From: Epiperipatus broadwayi | Lineage: Eukaryota; Onychophora; Udeonychophora; Euonychophora; Peripatidae | Length of the DNA stretch: 64,000 nt | Direction: 5' to 3' | Assembly (NCBI GenBank): GCA_028023455.1 | Contig: JAQFVV010000353.1 | Span: 122,001-186,000, forward strand | Shown here: positions 23,721 to 35,705 of the stretch, one piece after another | How positions within the stretch are numbered: the first letter of the stretch is position 1 | Layout of the letters: each line of letters starts with the position of its first letter | The notes under the pieces: model-generated | Seen by the model: only the letters and a program-made list of their open reading frames with translations | Databases searched by the model: none | What the model was told of the DNA's origin: nothing | Made by a program: the position numbers and the translations under genes

Positions 23721-24440
23721 GAGAGGGGGGTATTCAAAAAATCCCAGAATCATTTTTAATGGGTGAATCCATTGTAATACATGCTTCCATTGCTAGTAAC
23801 ATATTGTGGGGACTCTTCTGCATCAGTCTTCTGATGTGCTTTGGGCAAAACATAAATTACAAATGGTTTAATGGAAGAGTTTAAATTGTCCCATAAAGGA
23901 ATGATGAATTTAATCCAATGTCAAGACAATGCATTTATGCAAATGGCATTGTTCACTCAGAATTCATTCATGACTGTGAGTGTTTTACCTCCATATTCTA
24001 AAACATTTGCATGTTGCATTGAAATGAAGATATCCCAGTTTTTATCAAAAATGGGGAGTGATGACTAGAACATGATAACATACCAGTGCACAAAGCATTG
24101 AGTGTGAAACAATGTTTAATCAAAAATATCATGACCCAGTCTATCCATCCATCACATTCACCTGATCTCACTCCATGCAACTTCTTTTTGTTTCTCCAAA
24201 TGAAAAAAGACCTCAAAAAAAAAGTATTGTGGACTTTTGAAGTGGTGAAGAAAAAAATAGAGCTATTAACAGATGTCACTTTGCAAGAGTTTCAGAACTG
24301 CTTCAAAAATTGAAAATCACATTTAAACTAGTGTGTTGCATGAAATTGACAATACTTTGAAGGTAATTCAATTTGTAACATCTAAAGGTGAATAAGCAAT
24401 TTTTTATTACAAGATTCTGGAATTTTTTGAGATACTCTTT
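23721..24440 (+). mobile_element. Mariner element, internally deleted and dead
   Basis: The left end carries 'tattcaaaaaatcccagaat' and the right end, inverted, 'tatctcaaaaaattccagaa'; these are TIRs of about 27 bp. Total length is about 720 bp, against about 1.3 kb for a full mariner. The interior keeps the C-terminal third of the transposase: a frame near 24070-24313 begins HDN (second catalytic Asp), continues with ALSV and HSPDLTPCN, and ends with LQEFQNCF. In DD34D mariners the last position of that PDLxPxD block is the third catalytic Asp. Here it is Asn (codon aac, about 24178). A stop also precedes HDN, and the N-terminal DNA-binding part is mostly missing. Confidence 0.8.
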
Positions 24441-27400
24441 CATATGTATATTGTAATGATATAACCCATTAAATAGATGTATTTATTATTATGTAAAAAT
24501 CAACATATTTGTATTCCAAAAACCTGTAGATATTTATATATAATAAATAGCAAGTTATACCAGGACTAATTTATCAGATAATTCTTTTATGTTTGATAAT
24601 ACCAATAACTTATTTTATTGAATCCCAATAAGATGAAACATTATTAATATTTAAAAATATATAAATATCAAAATGTAAATATAGAATGATAATTTACTTA
24701 TAACTAAGTAACCAATTGATATCTATAAAAAAACATTAGGTTCACTTTTTTTATAATTGATGAATTCTAATAGATATAAAATTCTATATTTCTTTGGCTA
24801 ATTAAATTTCAAATATATATGATTGTATAAAGAATTACAATTTATTAATGTTATAATATATACTTAATAAATCAAATAAAACTATAAATCCAAGTTTATT
24901 AAATATAACAATTTTATTTACAAAATTAATAAATTTATACAATGAATAAAATAAGTTGTTATTTAATAAATATAATCAATAGTTTGAGATTGTTTTACCC
25001 ATTATATTCATGTTGTTTCAACTATCTTATGATGTAGAGACAGTGCATATATTCACCAAAAAGAACATTTATTTATATTATATACAATAAATAATATATA
25101 CTAAATAAAAATATATATCAATCTATTTTAGTTCATTTATTGATCATTCATATTACAAATAAAATGATTAATTTATTATGATTCTTTATAAATATTCCTA
25201 TTCTTTATCCCAAATAAAAAGTAATTTGTTGTTATATTTACTTTTTCAATTTTTTTATATTTAAGGACATATAATAAACAAACAAAAAGCAATTATTAAA
25301 GTAAAAGTTCATTACAATGACTTAAATTCCTTTTCAAAATTATTATTAATTTTCTTTATATATATGTGTGTGTGTATCACATGTATACTCAAAAATACCT
25401 TAAATAACTTAATATAAAACAAATAGCTTGCAGATGATTAAAATATACAACCTGCTAATCAAATGATGGCAAAATATTAAATAATGTCTATACACACAGT
25501 TCAATATTCTAGCAGCTTTTTAATTAAGTTTCAACACGAAGGAGATCCATGAAACAATAATATTTCAAACTTACGATAATGCTGAGTTGAATTATTTTTA
25601 TAAGTTCAGGAGGTTCATTAAAATTGGTAATCCTTGCTAAATTTTAGCAAGTTTACATTTTAGTAATGAAATAATCAGCATATTTTTTTCATTTGTATCA
25701 CTTTTAAGACAGATCGGATCATTACTTCTATTAAATCCAAATCATTATCCATTTTGCCAAAACTCTTGATAAACTTTTTATTGGTGCTCAATAGATGCAT
25801 GTTGTTATTAATAGATGCAATAAATTATTATGCACATTTTATAATTTTTTAGAATGCTTTAAAACAATTTTATTTCTTTTAGTTGTTGCAATAGGTATCC
25901 ACACAAATAAAACTAATTATCTTTTGGAGTAAATGTTATTTTTTACTTAGTACACCATTTCAAAATTTAAGTCAAACATTTTAAAATATATTTGTTAGTT
26001 TAAAATTTCTACTTACTACAAATTCAAAATATCAGCTAAAAAATGATATATAAAGAGAGAGACTTTGACTTACATCCTAGTCACTTTTATATGTTTTGCT
26101 CATTGACATAATATTTATGTCATCAACTTAGTTACAGTATCCATTAACCAACTCAAATTTACCTCTATTGAATATATCAAGTCATTATTTTACTTAACTA
26201 GAGTTTCTAAAAACACATTGGCATTTCTAAATGAAATAGTGTTGTTGTTTTTTCAATTTTAAAAATAAACATTTTTAAAAATATAAATAATAATATAATG
26301 ATTTTACAATTTCTTTTTATAAAATTATAAATTAAATAATAAAATAAATAAATACATAAAATTTATTACATTCAATTCAAAGGTCTCTTGTCATAGTATT
26401 TTGACTTTCAACCATGGATTGTCCACGTAAAAATTTTTGAAAAAAATATTTTGTAATCCTCTTAGATAAATAAAGGTCATTTCTTAAAGAGCAGTGCAAT
26501 CTATAATCTTCCACAACCACAGTAGGCAAATTGATAAGTCAAGATTTTCATAAATGAACTTTAATTCAAGTAATACAAACTACTTTTTTTCTTCTCATAT
26601 TTATACATCATGAAATAATTATGTAAGATTATGTTTATATATCTGTATTATAATCAGTGATGTAAATCAGATTTATGTAATAATTAATAATCATTATACT
26701 TGAAATGCTGCAATGTAAATCAGATTTATGTAATAATTATCATTCACTATAATTGAAATGCCTCAGCAATCCTGGAAAAATCTTTGTCAAACATTTGTAA
26801 ACCTATGTAACACATCTTTTGTTCAATAGAGTTTATTATTATTGAAACATGAAATAAAATAAATAAACATAACATTAACATAAAAACTTATTAAAATATA
26901 TATTTCTAAATGGATGTAAGCTTTTATAGTAAAATATTAATTTTAACGTAATAAACTATTATATCACTTTAAAAAAATAAATCACAAAAATTATTATTGT
27001 ACTCTGTCATTTCTACAATAATCCCAAACGAAAATAAATACCACTTGATTGTCTCAAATAGATAAGAATATATAAACCATAAAAAGATTTTATTCTTTTT
27101 TTTATTATTATTATTACTTTATTTTTTAAAAAAATAATACAACAATAACCATTTTAATATCTAACCAAACATGGTAGAATACATATACTTCAATGTTAAG
27201 ATTAAGATTCATACCCCTGTATTAATATGTAACCAAAATACACTCCAGTCCTATATAAGTCAATATTTTTTGTAAGAAAAAGACAGAATTGCTTCTTACC
27301 TGATTTATTTATAAAGTCGTTTATCTGAAATATTTTGACCAGAAGGAATGAATATTTAAATTAGTCATTCAATTTATCTAAAAATATTTTAAATTGATTG

Positions 27401-28454
27401 ATATCACTAATTGACATTCCTAAGAGTTTTCTCAATTTAAATATTGTCAACACTGTACTGTATTAGCAATGTGTAAATTAAGAATCTCTCAGACATGTCA
27501 ACTAGTGGTATCATTTAATGTATAATACCTTTAGATAAATAAATTGGACGATTAATTTAAATATTTATTCTTTCCAGTCAAGTATTTTACAACTTTTACT
27601 GTAAATAAACAGATAACAAGATAAGACACTGTTCTTTTCTTCAAAAATTATTGTCTTATGCTGGGCTCAAAAGTATTTCAGATATATATTACAGGGTTAG
27701 CTATTTTTTTGCATTATTTTTTTGTAATTATTTTTTTTGCATTATTTTTTTGTAATTTGTGGCCAACTGTTTAGAATCTTTAATTTTATGTGGTATTATT
27801 GTTTATGTAATATTTAGTTTAGCTTTATGCATTTAAAATTATACTTAGAGATTTATTAACTTAATAAAGGGGCTTATAAATATGAGTTATTTATCTTTAG
27901 ATTTGGCATTATTATATAGTTGAAGGCTTTTATATGTAAAATTATTACATGATTTTTCCATGTCTTTTTATCAAGTTGATTTTGGTTTGATATTAATAGA
28001 GAATATAATAATAAAAAAAGACAGTCATATATCATGTGACATTACTTTTATAAGCTTGTATTTACTTGCTTTTTTGATTATTATAATTTTACTTTTAAGA
28101 CTTTGGCTATGCTGAGGCTATTAAAATATGTTAGATCTGGATTTGGTTCAGTCCCATATAGCTATTTAAGTTAGATAGCTGGATTTAAAGACATTTTCAT
28201 GTCCGAAAATTTCAGAGTTTCTACTTAAATATTACGTATGAAATAAGTGCTGGGTTTTGAGTTGATGTTTTAGATCTAGTGTCTATATATTCTAGCTCTT
28301 CACTGACATGAACTATAAGCTTGAAACCAGTTGGTCTGAAGATAGAAATGTTCTGAATACAGATTTTAAATATTTTCTCATACCGCACTTATCAATTAAG
28401 AGCTTTAAGCCAATAAACATCATATGACCACCTCTTATGCTTGTGTATAACTGT
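24441..28454. other. Very AT-rich DNA, no gene seen
   Basis: Four kilobases of low-complexity AT-rich sequence. A 53-bp tandem duplication occurs at about 26659-26765 and a 28-bp one near 27705-27765. No coding potential. Confidence 0.5.
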
Positions 28455-28640
28455 TGTTAAAACAGACAAAACTCACTATATATATTTTGCCACACACAGC
28501 AAGCTAGAGTAATCAATGGATGCCAGAAGGCTGTGCATAAAATCCCCATCTAGTGCCTACTCATCCAACATCCCCAGATTAGTTTCTGGCTTCATCAGTG
28601 AGGAGCAATATGTATATAGTGAGTTTTGCCTGTTTTAACA
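28455..28640 (-). mobile_element. Small inverted-repeat element with hammerhead-like core
   Basis: The ends TGTTAAAACAGAC..CTCACTATATA (from 28455) and the inverse, ending at 28640, give about 27 bp of near-perfect inverted repeat around a 130-bp interior. On the minus strand the interior holds CTGATGA (28598-28592), a linker AGCCA, GAAAC (28586-28582) and stem I strands CCTCA/TGGGG (28603-28599 with 28576-28572). No target-site duplication is evident. Confidence 0.55.
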
Positions 28641-29700
28641 ATTAGGAGCTAGCTTGTTTGAGTTATTGGTAGGCTCTCTGTATTATAATACAGAATATGA
28701 ATACTACTTTTTATGGGAGATTTGAGACATCTTCAAATGAATGCTTGATATTTTTATGTTGTATAGTGATTGCTATAAGTATGATTGACTAAAATTTTTA
28801 GTTGTTTAGCATAGAGGTATCTTTATTAAATCGCGACATATGAATAAGAAATTCAGCACCAGCTTCTGTGAAATAAACATATTTTCGTAGGTATCTATAT
28901 GTATAAAAACATCTGTTAACTAATAAAATATTAAATTTTCAACACTTTAAGAATCAAATTTAAAACAATAAAATAAAAAAAATGGTATGTATTTAATATA
29001 AGTGAGAAAAATAGGGAAAGTACTAATATAGAATATTATATTATAGAATATTATATTATAGAATATTACATTTGGGATATGCTGGAGATGCAGGAGGGGG
29101 TAATAATAATTTCAAACATATTCCTTTTATAAATATTCCATAATTTTGTACTTTATATATAAAAGATAACCTGTAGGCTATTTAATAATATATATATGTT
29201 TTCCCATATGCTATTCAAAAGCTCTAAACAATGACTTTATAATGATTTTAAATATTTTTCATCATAAATAAATAGACAACATAAAAATATTTGTAAGTGA
29301 AATATATATTTTTCTATTTATACTATAAATATTTTTTTTTAAAAAGATATTAAAATAAAAGTTATTTTTATTACTTTTTTCAATAACATTATAAAATATA
29401 AACATATTATTTAATAATGATAGTAATGATAAAATTCTAATAATAATAACAATAGTAGTAATAAAATGGCATTAGCTTTTAAATTAAAAGTAATTTATCA
29501 TAAATATAGCCCTTTAAAAAAATTTCAATTTTAAAAACAATATTTATAAAATATCACATCAAAAAAATTATTACTTTAAGTTTAAAAGAATATTTTCCCC
29601 AGCAAATATAATTTTAATAAAGTTAATGAATATGTATTTTTTAAAAAATCTCTAAATATTATTTATTTTTAAATAAATCAATAGGTATTCTAGAACACTT
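28641..29700. other. AT-rich DNA, no gene seen
   Basis: A 16-bp tandem repeat ('tagaatattatatta') occurs at about 29031-29070; otherwise nothing recognised. Confidence 0.5.
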
Positions 29701-29710
29701 GCAAATGTTC

Positions 29711-29755
29711 ACGGAGATGCATGTATTAATCTAGCCTCATCGGTTGGACTAGGCC
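29711..29755 (-). ncRNA. Strongly decayed hammerhead relic
   Basis: Minus strand: TCCAA, then CCGATGA (U4 changed), a broken stem II, then the stem III motif ATGCATC. The order matches the intact copy at 8084-8136, but the GAAA box is gone. A relic only. Confidence 0.35.
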
Positions 29756-30364
29756 ATCAAACTCTCTCAAATGTTCTCAGCAATAGCAATCAATATTATT
29801 TACAAGTATATAGCTCCTAAAATTTTAATGATGATGAGCTTTAGACAAATGTATTAATGTTATTAATAACTTTTTTGGGGCTTTATTATTTCTATCAAGA
29901 TTTATAACAAACTATTTATGATTTGATCTTCCTAGACAATATTGGAGTTTCATCAACGGATTCAGGTCTCCATGGTTACTGCACTCATATGCTTCACAAT
30001 TGGAATTTAATCATCACCGACCAAAGTAGATGTGATCAACACAAATTATGAATATAAATTGCTATCAAATTGATGGATATAGTAGAAGAACTGAAAGAAT
30101 TTATTTCCTGTTTTGGAAGGTCTACATGTTTCCTTATAATAATATGTCAAAAAAACAATTAATGTGGTAAATAAATAAATAAATTACTTGTGATGTCTAT
30201 AATTGTTTGTTTGAAAAAAAGTAATACTTACATAGAAAATAATAAGAATGTCTTAATTATTAGTCCTAGACTGTCAGTCATTGATAATATTTTATTTAGT
30301 TGCCTACAAATTTAAGTCACTTTTAAGTGAAGAAGATTTCATGATTTGGCAGATCTGTTGAATA
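29756..30364. other. AT-rich spacer, no gene seen
   Basis: No recognised feature. Confidence 0.4.
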
Positions 30365-30690
30365 TTAATTAAGATGTTACATTTTGTGAAGTCAGAAGAA
30401 GATGTAGTAGACCATGAATTTGAAATGTGGACATGTATATTTTAGTACAAAAGCATAAATATTAAAAGCATAAGTGGAATATAATTTTTTAAAAATGGAA
30501 GAACAGCAATGTTATGTCATACCATGCAGAGTAACTAAATTAGTTATTCTAATAAATGGAAGAAGATTTATGCCCTAACAAAGTCTCAGTGTAATTAAGA
30601 ATTAGAACATTTTTATATGGATGTTCAAAATGCTTTTTTGTCAGACCAAATAACATATTGAAAATTTTATGGAAAACCTTAATTCTAAAT
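30365..30690 (+). pseudogene. RTE-like LINE endonuclease fragment, plus strand
   Basis: In broken frames it parallels the minus-strand fragment at 30860-31510. It has 'CEVRRR'-like coding near 30377, a KWKN block near 30493 matching a KNGRT block, and a block near 30590-30640 reading SQCN.ELEHFYMDVQ that matches SQCNKEVENFYMDVQ in the other copy. Heavily decayed. Confidence 0.5.
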
Positions 30691-30859
30691 TAAATTCATT
30701 GGAATGTTTTTGATGATTAGAAATATTCACCATGAATATTGTTTTTCTTCATAATTTTTGTTTTTCTAGTTTTGCACTAAGATGTATCTTACATCTTACT
30801 AATTAATGATCACTTCCTGTGTTGAAATTATTAAAAACATTACAATTTTGAAATACATT

Positions 30860-31510
30860 TTTTCTGCGGGTCAAAATATAATCCAATTTTGCTGTATCTT
30901 CATATGGATGTTTTCATGTCCATTTGCATTTAACATTTTCCTCAAAAAAAGAATTTGTAATGTAAAGTTTTCTTTTTCTGCACACTCCATAAGTCTATGT
31001 CCTCTCTCATTTCTATCACTATAACCAAATTTACCTACAGCACATTTATCTTTCAATTGTTTGGTCTAATCAAAAGTTTTTTGTACATCCATATAAAAAT
31101 TCTCTACTTCTTTATTACATTGAGAACTTGTTGGGACATAAACTTGAATTATCTGCATTTCTATTTACTATTAAGTTCAATAACTAATCTTTCCATTCTG
31201 TCTGATACACCATCAACTTTCATAATGTTGTTCTTCCATTTTTTATTTATAATGAATCCTACTCCACTTGTATTTCCAATATTTGTTCCTTTGTAGTGTA
31301 GTACATGTTTAAATCAAATGTCTCTCTGCCTTTTCTTCTAACTTCACAAAATCCAATAATGTCCCATTTAATATGAGACTGTTCTCTAATTCTTGCAAGA
31401 CATAATCATTTGAAAGTGATCTGAAGTCATAAATACCTAAATAAAAAGTCAAATGGCAGCCTGAGTTGGAAATCAAGAGATTCTTAACACTCTCCACCTT
31501 TGGCCACCAA
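30860..31510 (-). pseudogene. RTE-like LINE apurinic endonuclease fragment, minus strand
   Basis: Minus-strand frames carry the N-terminal endonuclease of an RTE-like LINE ORF2. From 31480 downward there is a GIYDFRSLSND segment, then an EVRRKGRE-like block, then the vy.PTSSQCN block, and finally, in the frame 31056-30871, GKFGYSDRNERGHRLMECAEKE. That last block is the conserved G-x-F-G-x-x-x-RN-x-RG-x-RL motif of these endonucleases. Frameshifts and stops split it into several frames. It could be the missing front half of the same family as the reverse transcriptase at 45378-47213. Confidence 0.7.
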
Positions 31511-31960
31511 TTGCTGCCTTGGCAGGTGACTTTACAGCCTTCTGGAAATAAGGGTCATTAATTATTATTGCCTTCAAGAAAACTCAATTGATATTCCATT
31601 TAAAAGTTATCAGGAAACTGAGAAAAAAGCCCAAGATGTTTCTTGATCTTCAACTCAGAAATAAAAGTCATTAAAGTCATCATGCTGGATAATGCACATT
31701 AGTGAGCATCCCATCCATGTTTGTATACTAGATGAACAATCACCTAGTAATAACAGCTGCAATGATAATGCTGTATGGATATTAGGAATTTGCCCAACTT
31801 CATTTATTAATGCCTCCAAGAGGAATCAAAGGGTCTCTTTCAATTACCAGCAATTTTTTTTCTGCAGCTTTGTTACTTAATAACTCCAAAAATACTGACT
31901 CAATCTTCTTGGATGATGAAAAATTCCCTAGCAGCCACTGCTAATACTAACTTTAAATTT
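31511..31960 (-). pseudogene. Possible 5' extension of the LINE copy
   Basis: Composition is less AT-rich and continuous with the endonuclease fragment. On the minus strand this would lie upstream of it, as a 5' UTR or N-terminal region. No domain recognised. Confidence 0.3.
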
Positions 31961-32424
31961 TTATATCCAAAGTTTCATTATATTAGTAGTATTTTTCCAA
32001 ATATTTTCAAACAATTAAATACCATAAAGCAAATGTTCATAACATATGTAGTTCTCCAACAAGAAAGAAAGAAAATTGTTGAAGATTCATCAAGATTGGT
32101 CCTACATTTGTCATGATATTAAATAACAACCTTTCAAATTTTTATATATAAATAATAGAACAGACTTACAATGTATATGAAATATATCCAATACATATAT
32201 AAATATTACACAAAGTAAAAAAAAATAAGATAAAAAATAAGTGCAGTGCTAATACCCAAAGTGCTTGGTGATTAGTATTTATTTATTTTTTTTACTATGT
32301 GTAATATTTGTATTCGTGTTGGATATTTACATTTGGAAAAAAGTTGCTTTATTTATTTAAATATATATATATATCGTATAGGTGTTTAATATATAATAAA
32401 GTAATTTATAATATGAATATTTTA
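31961..32424. other. AT-rich spacer with (AT)n tract
   Basis: Nothing recognised; an (AT)n run lies near 32361-32374. Confidence 0.4.
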
Positions 32425-32464
32425 TACTGCTGACACACTTGATCACACACTCGTTGAAAAAATA

Positions 32465-32525
32465 AATAATCACCAATATATATAGTTTGTGCTAAACTAG
32501 CACTCATCAGCTGGTCCAGATTATC
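32465..32525 (-). ncRNA. Hammerhead copy with intact CTGATGA, altered GAAA
   Basis: Minus strand: stem I outer AATC pairs with GATT (both changed from GATC/GATC), inner CCAG pairs with TTGG via G-U, and the core CTGATGA is intact (32510-32504). Stem II is GTGCTA/TAGCAC, a paired change from GTGCTG/CAGCAC. The GAAA box reads AAAC, which should block catalysis. The paired changes in two stems suggest past selection for the fold. Confidence 0.65.
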
Positions 32526-32758
32526 ATCTCTACACATATATACAATCAATGCTCAGCTTATATTAAGATAGCCAAACCCTACAACTCTTCAGCCATCCAT
32601 TCCATTGAAAATCTGATGATGGAACGCTCAAAGCCCTCATTGGTGCCAACTTTCTCATACTACTTATGTTGACCATAAGTCACTCTGACCCCTCATGTAC
32701 ACGACATAATCCATTTACATACATATATGAGGGATGGGCAGACCTTACACCACTATAT

Positions 32759-32818
32759 AATAATCTGGACCAACTGGCAAGTGCTGCTTTAGCACAAAAT
32801 ACTTTTATTGGTGATTAT
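32759..32818 (+). ncRNA. Degenerate hammerhead copy
   Basis: Stem I is well kept (ATAATC with GATTAT, CCAA with TTGG), but the core reads CTGGCAA and the box reads AAAA. Inverted partner of the copy at 32465-32525. Confidence 0.55.
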
Positions 32819-32915
32819 TTATATTTTTAAAGTGTGTGTGATCAAGTTTAGTCAGCAGGATGAGATAGTATGGATAGTTTAGGGTCGTGTGAAAGTCTGA
32901 GTTCAAACTTACATA

Positions 32916-33855
32916 TTGAAGTGCAGGTATGAAAAAATATGTGCTGTAAAAAAAATTATATATTAAAATACGAATATATATTGTGAAAAAAATTGTTTTT
33001 AAATCGTACATGTTATTCTGGGAAAGAATACACACTCCCATCTCAATATTCATTAACCTGTTTAGCTGCAAAGTCCATCTTTCTAATTTGAATAGGCTCC
33101 ATCGTGTGTTTCATTTATATTTTTCCATGATTGAACATTTTCTTTTTACAATTAAACTTTTTTTTTCTATATTATATATTAATAATTTTAACATTATTTA
33201 TTACAAACATAAGCTTTCAAATAATAGACATTCTAAAACTTAATATTTGCTGTCTTCAAAATATGAAAATAATTTTCTAAATGGAGTTCTTATCTATAAC
33301 AAAAATGCTTTGTGTCATTGGACATGATTTATCTAGTCTAATTGTTAGTAGAATGAAATATTAGATATTTAAATTTTGTGTTATTAAACAAAAGATAAAT
33401 TTGGGGTTAGTTATCATTAAAGAGTGGGGAAAAAATGTAAATGTAAACATATTCTTTATTGTTATTAAAATTTTTAAAAATAATTTCTTTATACAGTTGA
33501 TTGTAATTTACTGCTTCCGCTTTGCCATAACAAACTTTTTAAGAGTTATCTTTTTAAAAATAAATATTTTCAGAAAAAAATCTCACATTATTTAAAATAT
33601 TTATCATCTTTTTTTGTTTTGGCTTATATATAAATATTTTTTTAAAATCAATCAACATTTTTGACAATCCCAATATCAATAACAATCAATAATCTCAAAC
33701 TGTTTTCAAGACATCTTCCCTTTAACAATAACAGGGAATCCCATCTTTATTTATGGTCCAGTATGTATATATAGACACTAACGATTGCAACTTAGTAACA
33801 GAGATTGAAATTATTAATACAAAGAACTTTAAATAAACCTCCTTAAACAGATAAA
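32916..33855. other. AT-rich spacer, no gene seen
   Basis: Short frames (32805-33071, 32983-33243, 33401-33595) are low complexity and lack motifs. Confidence 0.45.
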
Positions 33856-33857
33856 TA

Positions 33858-34899
33858 CACCTGGGTCTCGTTTTATGCGATAGATAGGTTCCTTAGAAAA
33901 CATGCACAAACGTAATCGTGCAAAAATAGACATAACTTATCTTGAAAAAGGGGGGATACGGACTGTGATTTTTCAAAAATCGCATAAAAGCAAAGCACCA
34001 ACATAAAATTACTTTAAAATTCACGCAAAAAAAAACTAAGGAAATAAAATATGACTAATAAAAAATTTCAAATTTGAAAAAAATTGATACAAGACAAACT
34101 TTTTTTAACTATAATATTTAATTTTATTCAAAACAATATATTTTTATGCATAATTTACAGTAATTTACATTTTTTATACACGTTTTAATTATTATCACTA
34201 TTTGCCGATAAACAGGTTTGTTTGCAAAGTGGTAAAAATCAGATTCTTCGCAAGAGGAAATACAACTAGCGTCAATGTCATTCTCATGTTGTGTTAATGG
34301 TTTTCTGGTGACAACATAATTAGTAATTAATCTAACAACTAAAAATTAAATTCTTATTTTTGTCTTTAATTTTTTAATTTTCAATTTTAATTGTGCCCAC
34401 TACTATTACTCACCTTTTAAAAATAAACTTGCGGACACTAAATGATTAATAATTGATTACGTTCTTTTTTAAAAAGCAAACACAGAATGTGATTTAAAAT
34501 GCAAAATTAACATGCACAATGTTTGAACAAATTTACAGGTGGGTGGTGTGAAAGTCTGTGCTCATATACCCTATATTACATATATATAGCCACAGGTATA
34601 TAACAAGCCTGTGTTTCAATTATTATAATCTTGTAAAATTTAATGTGTGTATACATAAAAATGTGGAAATCATGATTTTAATTTCATTATTGCATAAAAT
34701 TTTACTATTATAAAGCACTGAAAATATTGAAATTACTAAGATGAAAGTTGAATTCCAATAATGTATTATTACTTTTAATATATGCGAAATTTATTATTTA
34801 AAGTAATAGCGCATTATCGGAGTTCGACTTCCAGAGAAACGTGAATCATGTAACTTCAAAATCGCTTTAAATAAATCCATGTAAAAAGAGACTCAGGTG
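33858..34899. mobile_element. Tigger/pogo-like non-autonomous DNA transposon
   Basis: The left end CACCTGGGTCTCGTTTTA is matched by the inverted right end CACCTGAGTCTCTTTTTA. TA dinucleotides lie directly outside both ends (33856-33857 and 34900-34901), the expected Tc1/mariner-superfamily target duplication. The left end then reads 'tgcgatagataggttcctt', a style typical of Tigger-like ends. The 1,042-bp interior has no transposase frame. Superfamily assignment rests on the TIR style and the TA sites. Confidence 0.7.
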
Positions 34900-34901
34900 T
34901 A

Positions 34902-35471
34902 TAACCTGTTTTGAATGCAGACTAATAAATAGTCAATTATAACATTGCAAATTGCAATTATATTTTTCAAATTGCACCCAAAGTATTATTTCAATCTGTA
35001 TTGATAATCAGTTTTACTTCTTGTTTCTGGATAACATACTTGAATAAAAAAATAACTCTTCTTAAATAATTTACAAGCCATTTAATAGCAAAGATTATCT
35101 TGAAAAAATTAATTGGAAAAACACATTCATATGAACATTTGTTGAAGTGTTCTCTGATCTTTTTAGTATCTATGAACAATATATTGAATTTGACAATTCA
35201 TCTGGAATATTGAATAGATTAACATGAAACTTTGTCATGGTAAACTTGTAAAATGAAAATCAAAGTATATTCATTAGAAAATATGTCTTCTTGATATCTG
35301 GCCATACTAATTTAAAGCTCTATAGCAAATGATGATAATCATGAAAGGCATTGATCATTAAACAAAAATATTCTGAATTAATAATTTTTATTAGTTATTG
35401 ATTAGAGATTATCCACTTAATAAATAATATTTTTGTAGTGTAATTTTGACTACTCTCTAATACAAGATAAA
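34902..35471. other. AT-rich spacer, no gene seen
   Basis: No recognised feature. Confidence 0.4.
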
Positions 35472-35705
35472 GACTGGTTTTGATCCACTTTTAACACTTT
35501 GTGAAGGGGTGTAATCATAAACATATGACCATAGATTACATGAAAAAGATATATGATCCTCATTATTGTGATCTGAGCAACTGATGGGTGTTGAATCAGC
35601 ATAAATTTGCATCTTGGGATCATACAGCTTTCCCCCTTGTCTGTGGTTATATGTTTATGATTACACCTTTCCCCAAGATGTAAAAAAAATGAATAGAAAC
35701 CAATG
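35472..35705. mobile_element. Inverted-repeat element of the hammerhead family, type 3
   Basis: The left arm 'ggtgtaatcataaacatatg' (from about 35506) recurs inverted near 35650-35670; the arms extend outward to about 35472 and 35705. One degenerate hammerhead sits between the arms on the plus strand. The left arm flank matches that of the copy at 10490-10620. Confidence 0.65.
35570..35621 (+). ncRNA. Degenerate hammerhead copy
   Basis: Outer stem I GATC (35570-35573) pairs with GATC (35618-35621). The core reads CTGATGG (A9 to G) and the box reads AAAT. Stem II is GTGTTG/CAGCAT, still mostly pairing. Stem III is eroded to TTGCATC. Confidence 0.5.

Larger units (their letters stand above)
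32425..32915. mobile_element. Head-to-head inverted pair of hammerhead repeats
   Basis: The left arm (minus-oriented unit, about 32425-32575) and right arm (plus-oriented unit, about 32740-32915) are inverted copies: 'aaataatcaccaat' and its inverse 'attggtgattattt' lie at 32464 and 32807, and 'cttgatcacacac' and its inverse flank them. Each arm holds a hammerhead motif. The right arm ends in a tRNA B-box-like 'gagttcaaac' near 32901. The middle (32575-32740) is less AT-rich, non-coding, and shared with 40640-40800. Confidence 0.65.
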
